Part shown: positions 55,391-64,000 of the stretch, piece after piece | How the letters are laid out: every line of letters begins with the position of its first letter | How positions within the stretch are numbered: position 1 is the stretch's first letter | Origin: Anisus vortex | Lineage: Eukaryota > Mollusca > Gastropoda > Planorbidae | Direction of reading: 5' to 3' | Assembly: GCA_949126835.1 (NCBI GenBank) | Contig: OX421509.1 | Coordinates: 13,358,420 to 13,422,419 of the forward strand | Length of the DNA: 64,000 nt | Position numbers and translations under genes: made by a program | The notes under the pieces: model-generated | Seen by the model: only the letters and a program-made list of their open reading frames with translations | Databases searched by the model: none | Told to the model about the DNA's origin: nothing

Positions 55391-56269
55391 ATCAGCTTTC
55401 AAAACACCCGGCGCTAAAATATTTTTAAAAAAAATGAAACCCCAAAAGGTTGTATTTTCCATTGTGTTTTTATTTCTGTTTTTGTTTTTTTGTTTTGCAG
55501 TCGGTTTTATTTATGGCATCGGTTTTTCTTTTTCTTTCTTTTAGGAAAGACAGACAGTTGAACACATAAATAGCCCCATCGTCCATTATCTTGAATTTAA
55601 TTCAGTGAAGTAGTCGGCTAGACGTGTCCAGAGTTTCTTTCTTGTGCTATGTTTTGTTTTGTTTTTTTGTTTTGTTTGTCTAATTTTGCGTCATTGTGTG
55701 TTTTTTATTTTTTTTATAAATATTTTTCCTTTAAAAAAAATTACGAAATTCTAGGTAAACAAATTTTGTTTTGTTTTGTTTTGTTTACGTGGACTAATAT
55801 TGAAGTGGGGTTGCTACGGAAACAAAATAGACTCGCTAATGACAAAGAATGTCTCGTATCGTAATAATTATGTTGATACCTTTGGCAGCCACAGCAGCCA
55901 TGAACGGAAGTGAGCAAGGAGTGGGATTATATACATGCCAGTGACATCTTGTCATTTGGGATGACATGTGCGATAGAGTAGGATAGGGACAGGGTCGACT
56001 GTCAGATGGAGATTTAAACAGACGGACAAAAATATATAAAGCTTATAATATATGGACGTTAAGACAATTAGGGGGCGACTGACAGACAGACGGATTAAAG
56101 GATTCAACGTAAGATTTGATAGATTGGCCCGATGGATGGGCGGGAAGCGATAAATAGATAGATAGACTACGCAGATAGAATGTTAAATAGATACACAGAG
56201 AGAATATTAAAAAGATATCGGTGAGATTGATTCCAGGAAAGCATAAAAGCTAGATTAGTCGAGACAAAT
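55391..56269. other. No gene seen
   Basis: T-rich with TTTTGTTTTG patches; GGATGGGCGG/ATAGATAGA patches near 56130-56200. Confidence 0.4.
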
Positions 56270-56790
56270 TGATATATATATAGAGAGAGAGAGAAAGAGA
56301 GATAGATATATAGACACATAGATAGATAGATAGATAGATAGATAGAATCGTTGATAAAATATATTTAAGTGTAAAAATGTTTGGTAAGGAAAGAAGGGTG
56401 AGAGAGTGGGAGAGAGAGAGAGAGAGAGAGAGAAAGAAAAAGTCAGGGCGAGAGTATGAGAGTGTGAGACATGTAAAGAGAGAGTGAGAGACAGAGAGAA
56501 ACGCAGAAAAAATGATAGAGATTGAAAGAGAGTTGAGGGGAAACAGAAGGAGAGACAGCCATGTGGGGGATATGTGGATAAGAGAGAGAAAGAAAACCAA
56601 AGAGACAGAGAGAGAGACATATAGGGACAGAGAGAGAGAGACGTGTAGAGACAGAGAGAGAGAGAGACGTGTAGAGACAGAGAGAGAGAGAGAGAGTAAT
56701 AGAGAGAGATATGGTAAAAGGAAACACATTGACGGAGAGAGACATGGGTATAGTTAGGGAGATGTGTATAAAGAGTGAGGTATAGGAGGA

Positions 56791-56835
<45 letters not shown>

Positions 56836-56840
56836 AAGAG
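56270..56840 (+). repeat. GATA and GA-rich simple repeats
   Basis: TAGATAGA run near 56320-56345, (GA)n at 56409-56432, a roughly 24-bp GAGACAGAGAGAGAGAGACG pattern at 56600-56690 and (GA)n at 56790-56829. Minus-strand Ser/Leu frames are artefacts. Confidence 0.93.
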
Positions 56841-57308
56841 ATAGGAAAATACAAAAGCCAAAATGCCAAGAGTAAAATAAAAGGATGAAATAAATAGATT
56901 GTATAGAGCTGTTGGGCCATAAAGTATATAGAAATAAAAATAAATATATATATATATAGTAATGTGACATTGTTGACATCAATTAAGATGAGAGCGATGT
57001 CATCAACTTGATTGCTCATCTACACAAACGGTCAGCTCAGACATAACAACAACCACAACAAAAATAATGTTTTTATATATACACAGTTGGCCCATTCGAT
57101 CAACAGCAGCGCGGGGGTGGGTGCTGATGTAGCAAACAATAGACACAGTTTTAGTTTACCTCTGGACAGCCCCGGGCCGGGGTGCGTGGGGGGGGAGGTT
57201 GCGTCTCTAACCTTTCCATTCTCCACACACACACACTGCTATATTGTCTACACCCCCTCAAAACAAACATCCATACAAACATACACACAAACAAACATAC
57301 AAACATAC
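56841..57308. other. No gene seen; possible intron of the adjacent exon candidate
   Basis: TA run near 56945. The CAAACATA-type short repeat at 57262-57306 lies where intron 1 of the candidate below would begin. Confidence 0.3.
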
Positions 57309-57404
57309 CGGTGCGTAGTAATAGGAGCAGCTGTCGCTGTACGCCAGACTGGCCAAGCTCAGGTATGAAGCCGTCACAGACGCTGCGTCCAATGCGTCCT
57401 CCAT
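57309..57404 (-). CDS. Candidate first coding exon of an unidentified gene
   Basis: Minus strand, 32 codons from ATG at 57404, reading MEDALDAASVTASYLSLASL then AYSDSCSYYYAP, ending exactly at a consensus splice donor (G before GTATGT, intron beginning at 57308, phase 0). The composition looks like ordinary protein and is not repeat-driven. Upstream, toward higher coordinates, are GGCGCGAAA (57418-57426, E2F-type), CCGGAA (57439-57444) and ATTGG (57454-57458), a compact promoter-like arrangement. The frame stays open upstream of the ATG too. I do not recognise the protein and could not find a second exon to the left. It may be chance. Confidence 0.33.
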
Positions 57405-57470
57405 TTGTTTTTTTAAATTTCGCGCCAAAAAAAGTAAGTTCCGGTTAATCCAGCCAATAGAATCGCACCA
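57405..57470 (-). promoter_or_regulatory. Candidate promoter of the exon at 57309-57404
   Basis: E2F-like, ETS-like and inverted CCAAT sites lie within 65 bp upstream of the candidate ATG. No TATA box seen. Inference from motifs only. Confidence 0.28.
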
Positions 57471-58158
57471 CCAGCTTTTAAAAACAAAATATTTTGAAAA
57501 ATAAAACAAGGAAAAAAATATCGGGTTTTCCCTCAAACTGAAATAGATCTATCACTGGCACATAAATTTATTTAGAAACACATAATACTAATAATAGTGA
57601 AAAAAACTAAACAACACATATTTCTCTCCCCTTCCTTATCAGCCAATCAATTTTCCTTTTGCAGACGATGACCACCTTTTGTTAGAAAACTTGATGATCA
57701 CATAATTCTGACCACAAAATCTAAAATTAAAACACGTATCCTATTGAGCAGGGCTGTCGTTAGAGCTGTAATGTCCTTGTAAAAACTCCAAACAGTGAAA
57801 CAAAAAATAATACACAGGGTTAACAATTAATGGAAAAGCACAAACACATAAAAAAATAACACAATTCGTTTGAATCGCGCAGACGTTTTAAGATGATGAA
57901 TCTAAGGACGTTTTATTGATTCGAAGACGTCTGCAAAGGGGTTTAGAGAGTATACACAAGGATTGAAGTGTTTTTGGTACGTCAACTATCTTAGAGGAGG
58001 CGAGAGTTTTGTGTGTGTGTATATTTGCATAATTGATTAGCCATAGTAATGACATTGCATATATAGAAGATGTATTTCAGGCTCAAGTATTGCTATTTTC
58101 GTGTTAGATGATATAAGAGTTCGCTTTATAATGAGAGAATGTGATATGAATTGACGTT
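57471..58158. other. No gene seen
   Basis: AT-rich unique DNA. Confidence 0.35.
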
Positions 58159-58335
58159 ATCTATCTTTCTATCTATCTTTCTATCTATCTCTCTATCTAT
58201 TCATCCTTTGAGATATCCAATTATTTATACCTTCTGGTCTATTAGTTTGTTTGTCTTTCTATAATTTCTATGCCTCACTCCCCTATCACGATCCTGAAAA
58301 ACATGCATTATTCGCTCTCTTTCACTCTCTCTCTT

Positions 58336-58371
<36 letters not shown>

Positions 58372-58680
58372 GCTTTCTCTATTTTTCTCTTTCTCTCTTT
58401 CTCTCTTTGTCTCTCTTTCACTCCCTCTTTCTTTATCATTCTTTCTCTTACTCTCTCTTTCTATCTCTTTCTCTCTTTTTTAGTGCCTGTGCGTCTCCGT
58501 TTCATTTTTACTTTTCTCTCATTCTGTCTGCCTCTCTCCCGCTCTTTATCTTTCTTTCCGAATGTATCTGTTCGCTCTCACTTGTTCTTTATTCCATTCC
58601 CCATATATCTCCCCAATTCTCTCTTTTACTCTCTCTTTCTTTCACTCTCTCTCTCTCTCTTCATTTTCTGAATACTATGC
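58159..58680 (+). repeat. Pyrimidine-rich tract
   Basis: TATC then CT/TTTC runs with unrelated interruptions. Ser/Leu/Phe open frames are artefacts. Confidence 0.9.
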
Positions 58681-59588
58681 TGTCTAAACTTGTTCTCTCC
58701 ACGAACGCCATTTTCTTTTAGCGCCCCTGCCCCCATCTATCCCCCCCCACACGCATTTTATTCATTCCCTCCTCCCCTTCTCCATAAACAATCCCTTACT
58801 CACAACCATTAACCAACCCTACCCCTCCATGTAACTCCTCTACGGTATAATCCTAACCTTTATGCGTCCTCACGTAGTCCAGGCGTAGGCAGGAACGGGA
58901 AATAACTTAAATAGAGAGAGAGAGAGAGAGAGTGAAAGAGAGAGAGACAGTGAGACCAAAAGTATAAAAGAGACCAAATGAAAGGGCGCTAATTGTATAA
59001 CCAGGGCGCCCTGCTAACTGACAGTAGCCTAGCCTCCATTCCACCCACTCCCCCATAACCCCCCAACTCAATTTCGCCTTTAAAAAAAATTTTTTTTGAC
59101 ACTTTCGGTTCAGAGTTTTTAAAAATACTTTTTTTTTTCAGAAGGGTTTTAACTGTTCGCTCTTGAGGAGAGAGTGCTGGACTTTGAGATGTAGGTTCCA
59201 GGACAAAACTCAAGCGAGTTTTCCAAAGAAGATAATAGTCAATAAGGTCCACGGCCTGCGGAATTGCAGGTTTGTGGACAAGTATAGTGCCCCATACACC
59301 TTTTATTGTTACCTACGGTTGGGACCAGCAGGACATGTGACCAGGTCTTATGGACCCACCTGGTTTGAAAAGGATACTTCAATTTCACGGCAGTAGTTTC
59401 GCAAATGACTGCCCATTTTTGGTCGAATCAACTTTCGCTTTGATGAACCCGTCATCAATATAGTAACTAATTTGTATTTTCTCTCCTTCGCAAATATCTC
59501 AACCTATGTTAAAGGTCTGATAAGCTCCCCGACTATGCACATCATATACCTCCTCCTTCCACCACCCACCCAACCTCCCCCCACCCTA
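58681..59588. other. No gene seen
   Basis: C runs near 58740, GA run at 58913-58946, A/T runs near 59080-59140. 59150-59400 is non-repetitive, but I recognise no exon or repeat in it. Confidence 0.4.
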
Positions 59589-59705
59589 ATCAAGAACCAC
59601 AGGACGGCCTGTCAAACAGCTGACGCGGGGCAAACGGTCTCGCGAGCCATCCTCGAGTGCTCATGTCATCGGGAAATTCACTCCGTGGCTATTTTTAGCA
59701 ACAAG
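59589..59705. promoter_or_regulatory. Candidate enhancer with E-box and MEF2-type site
   Basis: CAGCTG at 59617-59622, TCTCGCGAG at about 59638-59646, and a perfect MEF2 consensus CTATTTTTAG at 59689-59698, in a short non-repetitive block. Motif-based inference. Confidence 0.28.
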
Positions 59706-60445
59706 CGGTCGAAAAAAAAAGGACAGAAAAAAAAACGTAAAAAAAAACAACAACATCCCTTCTGGACTCGTGGTGGACTGCCCGTTGATTTGGGAAGGGG
59801 GTGGGGATGGTCCAGTTTAGGGTGTAAGAGTTAGGGAACGTGTCGGGGAGGGCGATGGGTTAACAGATGGATATATCAGGAGGGCCCGACTTGAATAAAT
59901 TGATAACGGAAAATATATTTATAAAAAAAATATTTAACATTGTTTGTATTTTTTTTTCTTCTTTTTGTTCATGCGGAATTACTCTCATTATTTCTCGCGA
60001 GATTAGAAAAATTGTGTTCTTGGTTTTTTTTGTTTTTTTTATTCATCCGCCATATTTCCTAATTATTGATTACTCCCTCCTTCCTCCTTCCTTCTTTCCT
60101 TTGACCTACTCCTCACTACACCCTCTAAATCCATTGGTCCTGGTTCCATGCATAGAATGATTGTTTCTCATTGACCGTTTATTTCGGTCTGCGGTAACGT
60201 CTGTTGATTGTTTCACGTCCTGTCGGTCACTGTTGGTAAGTGACCACGTCCCACCGAAGTATGGATGGACAATACCCCTGCCCCCCCCCCCCCCCGTCTG
60301 CCTGATTTTATTTTCTACACGTGATCCAGTTTGAGAGGATGTTGATGACGTTGAGTATTACGATTTTGATTGATGGCTATGAAGTACGATGGGATAGGTG
60401 CGCAAAGCAAGTGGATGGAAAGGCGGCGTCAGTTGACGGAGACAC
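59706..60445. other. No gene seen
   Basis: A runs near 59715-59745, T runs near 59950-60040, C run near 60281-60295. Confidence 0.4.
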
Positions 60446-60650
60446 ACTGGGGCATGGTGGCCGAGCGGCAGCGCGTTCGGCTGGCGTATCGAAGGGCCTG
60501 GGCCCGAATCCTGGTGAAGGCTAGGATTTGTTCTCGGGTCTAGAGGGTGTCCCCGAGTCTACCCAGTTCTAATGGGTACCTATATTTATTTGGGGTAAAG
60601 TAAAGGCTGCTGGGAGTTGTGCTGGCCACTCACCCCACCAGTATGGTGAG
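60446..60650 (+). repeat. SINE with well-kept head, 3' end truncated
   Basis: GGCATGGTGGCCGAGCGGCA with a good A box, GCGCGTTCGGCTGGCGTATC, box-B-like GGCCCGAATCC, GGTGAAGGCTAGGATTTG, CCCCGAGTCTACCCAGTTCT, GGGGTAAAGTAAAGGCTGCT and GTGCTGGCCACTCACCCCAC. Confidence 0.93.
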
Positions 60651-61384
60651 TTGGTGTTGTTGTTGAAACAGCGCGTGACGTGCGCGTGACACACACTGTC
60701 AATCAGTCGAAACGGCACGCGCAGTCCCGCAGAGACATGTTCACTTCACTACACACTACACACACTGTGTGTAAGTGCTTCGTAAAGGGGCGTGACCTCT
60801 ATATGTGTGCGTGCTGGGTGGGAGTGGACCCGTAATGTACTCAACTTCAATGCTGTCCTGTTTTTCATTTTTCCAACACCACGTGACCAAACAGGCATGC
60901 AGGAGTGTTTATTGTTAAACGGTGTCATACGCCCCACCGAGGGCAACGTAACACAAATCCCATGTCTTATATCTTGTGTGTGTGTACACGCCCCTGTAAG
61001 GGTATCGCGTGGTATTCATTTACTTGTCTTGTGCTCACACTAAGAACTACAGCGCCTCTTGTCTCGCGCGCCCCTCCCGACCTCAATTTCGGCAACGACC
61101 CCCCGCTTACGCGTAAAAAAAGAAAGAAGCTTCAGCCGATATGGTTCTCTGTGGCGGTACAAGGAAACACACGCTTTCCTCCTACCCTCCCCCTGGGGCA
61201 CCTGGGTCGAGAGGTCAATTTTGCCACGAACGAGTAAACAAACAAGGAGACCCTCTCCCCGACCACCAGTCCACACCCTCCCCTGTGACCGTTGCAAGAG
61301 ATAAGCAAGGACCCCGCCCCCACACACACACCCACCACACCAACTATTTCACGGAAAGTGAGAATGAGTGCCCTCCACCCCCCC
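60651..61384. other. GC-richer unique DNA
   Basis: GCGCGTGACGTGCGCGTGAC near 60670 contains CRE-like TGACGTG. Open frames on both strands at 60900-61330 overlap and none is convincing. Confidence 0.35.
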
Positions 61385-61550
61385 CCCCTATGATCGCCAT
61401 CTTGCGGTGGTGTAAACAAAATACGAATGTATGGACTGCATATTGCGCATTATTAGACAAATCTCGCGATGCCTTCGACGTTGGCTTCAATTTGCGCCGA
61501 GGCGCGTTACGCGAGCGAGCGGTCTCGACGGAAAAGTCTGTGTTGAGCCC
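61385..61550. promoter_or_regulatory. CpG-rich candidate promoter segment
   Basis: GATCGCCATCTTGCGG (YY1-like CCATCTTG), TCTCGCGA near 61464, and a dense CpG stretch TTGCGCCGAGGCGCGTTACG/CGAGCGAGCG near 61490-61525. Locally much richer in CpG than the surroundings. No transcript start can be placed. Confidence 0.3.
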
Positions 61551-61623
61551 ACCCCCCACCCCCTTAAAAAAAAATATAGAAGAAACCAGTCAAAAAGCTA
61601 TTTTTAACAAATTTATTAAAGTA

Positions 61624-61737
61624 TTATTTGAACGGTAGCGCGTTGGGCCACACATTCCCTATTATGCCGTCGCCACAGAAACTGGAGAACGCTGCTTCAC
61701 CGGCCCTAGATAAAATTTGGTCCGACGGGTAGCTGGG
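61624..61737 (+). repeat. SINE 3' module, plus orientation
   Basis: GGCCACACATTCCCTATTAT, CGCCACAGAAACTGGAGAAC, GCTGCTTCACCGGCCC and TTTGGTCCGACGGGT. The head is reduced to GTAGCGCGTTG. Confidence 0.85.
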
Positions 61738-61802
61738 TAGACTCACAGACACCCTCCAGTCCTGGGACCTTCGCTACGTCAGCCGAACGCGCTGCCGCTC
61801 AA
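61731..61802 (-). repeat. SINE head piece, opposite orientation
   Basis: Minus strand: GAGCGGCAGCGCGTTCGGCT, GACGTAGCGAAGGTCCCAGG, ACTGGAGGGTGTCTGTGAGT, CTACCCAGCT. Joined tail to tail with the preceding 3' module. Confidence 0.85.
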
Positions 61803-61968
61803 TAAAATTATACCTTATACACCCCTTCCATCGGCTCTATTTGTAGGTTTAATAAATGATGTCCTAAAACAGACTAAACATGAACAAAATAGAAAGACAA
61901 TCTATTCTCATTAGACGCTCTTCACTTTGTCAATGTGTATCCAGACAACGAAATCACTCGTCGGTCAT

Positions 61969-62030
61969 AAAAATCGTCACTTCCGGGTCGAAACGAGAAG
62001 CCGAGGAAAAGCCCGGAAGTGACGATTTTT
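61969..62030. repeat. Perfect 19-bp inverted repeat (hairpin), 24-bp loop
   Basis: AAAAATCGTCACTTCCGGG (61969-61987) and CCCGGAAGTGACGATTTTT (62012-62030) are exact reverse complements. Each arm carries an ETS-type CTTCCGG. Confidence 0.95.
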
Positions 62031-62465
62031 TAGAGGCTTTCCGCATCCATATTTGCTAATTACATCATCCATCTCCGGACACTTTTAATTGTAATAAATT
62101 AATTTTCTCTAATTTAAAAAAATAAAAATTAATTAATCCTCTGTGTGTTGAACATAATTAAAAAAAAAAATCAACTACCATTGTAGTCTAAGAGTCTAAT
62201 AATGTTATTTTAATTCATTAGTTTGTAGTAGGATGCTTAAATAGTTGGCGGTTTTACGTGGCGTGTTGGTGAGGATTTGGGGGCCATTTCGTTGATTCAT
62301 TTATTTAAAACACTGTTTATTTTCCCAATGGACATGTTGGACACATCAACAAAATTTGAAGTATTAGGAATAATGAATTAGTTGTAATGTTGTTGTTGTT
62401 GTTGTTGTTGTTTTATAACAGAAACTGTTTCAATAATTAGTGAGTGAATGATTGAGTTTGTGTAT
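62031..62465. other. No gene seen
   Basis: AT-rich; a GTT run near 62389-62412. Confidence 0.35.
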
Positions 62466-62467
62466 TG

Positions 62468-62519
<52 letters not shown>

Positions 62520-62720
62520 GGTAAGGGGGAGAAAGATGGAGAAAGATATGAAAGAATGAAATACAGATAGGATATATAGAGAGAAGGGAAGAGATAGAAA
62601 TTGAGAGAGATGGAGATCGATAGATAGATAGAGAGAGAGAGAGTAAGAGAGACAGGGATATGATAAATATAGTAGGAGAGGGGAGGAGAAAGAGAAAATG
62701 GGGGAGGGAGATAGATATAT
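62466..62720 (+). repeat. GA-rich microsatellite
   Basis: (GA)n at 62471-62519, then imperfect GA/GATA units. Confidence 0.95.
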
Positions 62721-62736
62721 AGTTCTACAGAAATAT

Positions 62737-62950
62737 ATGACCTACTTCTGTAGTCATCACAATGAAAATTGGCCAACTTATGAAGTGATCCCAAGGCCAA
62801 GTGACCTACTTCTGCAGACATTACCACATTACAAGGCCAAGTAAACTACTTCTATTGTCATAGCAATGTAAATTGACCTACTTATGTGGTGATCACAAGG
62901 CCAAGTGACCTACTTCACCAGTCATCACAATGCCAAGCGACCTACTTGTG
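62737..62950 (+). repeat. Degenerate tandem array with GACCTACTTC core
   Basis: TGACCTACTTCTGTAGTCAT, then CACAATG..., AAGGCCAAGTGACCTACTTC and similar units of about 35-70 bp recur five or six times with many differences. Confidence 0.75.
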
Positions 62951-63414
62951 TAGCTCCCACAATCCCATATTCTCACCCTTGTATGTAGGAAACCATAAGC
63001 TACAATACAATAACATTTTGTATCTATCAAAACGTGTCCTTTAGGTTGATGATTCCATGGACTTGTGCAGCCCACTTTACGTTGATCTCTTCGGAGACCT
63101 TACCACACAAACAGTGAATTATTCAGGGGATCTAATGGAAAAGAAGAATCCCATTTCTCTTTACGCTAGAGGTTTTCTATTCTGCTGTTTCGAGCATATG
63201 CTTTTATTCTGACTGTGTTGTCTTTAAACCCTCGCCCACTGGCTCGCACAAAGACGGCTTTTGTACTCGCTTCCACTGACGCAGGCAACGAGACAGATCT
63301 AACGCGTTATCAGGAGTGTAGGCCTATGCTTCTCACAGTCCTTATCAAGACATCTTTCTTTCCTCACTTTCCTCCATGCCCTACATCTCAGAGGAGTTGT
63401 TTTTTTGTTACTTA
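62951..63414. other. No gene seen
   Basis: Non-repetitive DNA; one TAGGCCTA at 63319. No exon recognised. Confidence 0.35.
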
Positions 63415-63485
63415 TCTCTCGGTCTCTGTCTGTCTCTCTGTCTGTCTCTCTGTCTGTCTCTCTCTCTGTCTCTCTCACTCTCTGT
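63415..63485 (+). repeat. CTGT/CT microsatellite
   Basis: CTCTCTGTCTGT units. Confidence 0.9.
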
Positions 63486-63494
63486 CTCTCTTTT

Positions 63495-63609
63495 GCACGC
63501 ACCGGTCAGAAAACCCTACAACATAACATTATTTTAAAATACAAGACTAGGCTAGACTCCATACTCCCTATATCTACTCCTCTCTTTCCTCTCTCACCCT
63601 CTCCCCTCA

Positions 63610-63644
<35 letters not shown>

Positions 63645-63801
63645 GCCAGCACTGGTCAGAATATTCGAAAATTTAACATTATTTTCAACTCTCATCAAAA
63701 TACAAGACAAGATGACTCTCTAGATCTACCTTTATATATTTCTCCTCACTCCTCTATTTTCTTCTCTATCTTTCCTTCCATCCTCCTCATCACTCTCTCC
63801 C

Positions 63802-63855
<54 letters not shown>

Positions 63856-63925
63856 GTCCACTGTTCAGAAAGTCCAACACCTTAACATCATGTCCAACTG
63901 CTATCAAAATATAAGACTTTAAAAG
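63495..63925 (+). repeat. Large tandem unit with embedded CT runs, about 2.5 copies
   Basis: Blocks starting near 63502, 63648 and 63858 share ACTGGTCAGAAAA, CATAACATTATTTT, ATCAAAATACAAGAC. Each of the first two is followed by a CT-rich spacer ending in long (CT)n. Unit length varies (about 145 and 210 bp) because of the CT spacer. Confidence 0.8.
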
Positions 63926-63951
63926 GCGCTCTTTCTGGGGGGGGGGGGACA

Positions 63952-64000
63952 CAGTGGCTGACTGGTGTACCGAAGGACCTGGGTTCGAATCCTGGGTGAA
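63952..64000 (+). repeat. SINE head, cut by window end
   Basis: CACAGTGGCTGACTGGTGTA, CCGAAGGACCTGGGTTCGAA and TCCTGGGTGAA: perfect box B, shortened A-box region. Confidence 0.88.

Noticed and set aside
56250..57019. Ser/Leu-rich minus frames up to 254 codons
   Set aside because: GA-rich simple repeats read on the opposite strand.

Overview
This is a stretch of animal nuclear genome, not a bacterial or viral one. Genes are almost absent, simple-sequence DNA is abundant, and most recognisable features are transposable-element remains: tRNA-derived SINEs, several non-LTR retrotransposon (LINE) families, hAT-type miniature elements with 8-bp target duplications, and one pogo-like transposon. 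The mix, and the recurring TAGGCCTA palindrome, look like a lophotrochozoan, most likely a gastropod mollusc. That is an impression from repeat style; the sequence does not fix the species.

Layout. 1-3.9 kb: SINE head at the edge, an 883-bp hAT miniature element, a decayed SINE and the longest copy of LINE family A. 3.9-5.5 kb: 291 perfect TATC units followed by a decayed tail. 5.9-12.1 kb: 3' ends of LINE families B and C, SINE pieces, two short hAT elements (one nested in LINE C) and a 34-bp tandem array. 13.0-15.8 kb: a 14-bp minisatellite of about 200 units whose three minus-strand frames are all open. 16.5-18.6 kb: an RT/RNase H LINE inserted in a pyrimidine tract. 19-33 kb: microsatellites, three more hAT-type elements (one an inverted relative of the first), a 299-bp element with a 7-bp duplication, SINEs and a decamer array. 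33-48 kb: short tandem arrays, SINEs, LINE A tails, a tiny TTAA-flanked element and low-complexity DNA. 48.5-52.2 kb: a full-length pogo-like DNA transposon with an intact 611-codon transposase on the minus strand, terminal inverted repeats and internal copies of the terminal motif. 52-64 kb: SINEs, LINE A tails, GA/CT tracts, one possible first exon of a host gene (minus strand near 57.4 kb), a CpG-rich segment near 61.4 kb and a perfect hairpin near 62.0 kb.

The transposase is the only long coding sequence I trust. Very long open frames in the microsatellites and minisatellites (TATC, 14-bp, TGTC, CACACC, CTTTCCGTCT arrays) are artefacts of repeats lacking stop codons and are not called genes. 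Two short host-exon candidates are listed at low confidence. The best candidate for something new is the pogo-like transposon, which combines psq-type and CENP-B-type DNA-binding domains, a DD35D nuclease, a C-terminal PHD-like zinc finger, and at least nine copies of a 16-bp motif near its two ends. No gene here forms a pathway with another; the elements relate by nesting and by family, for example LINE A tails, SINE modules and hAT relatives.
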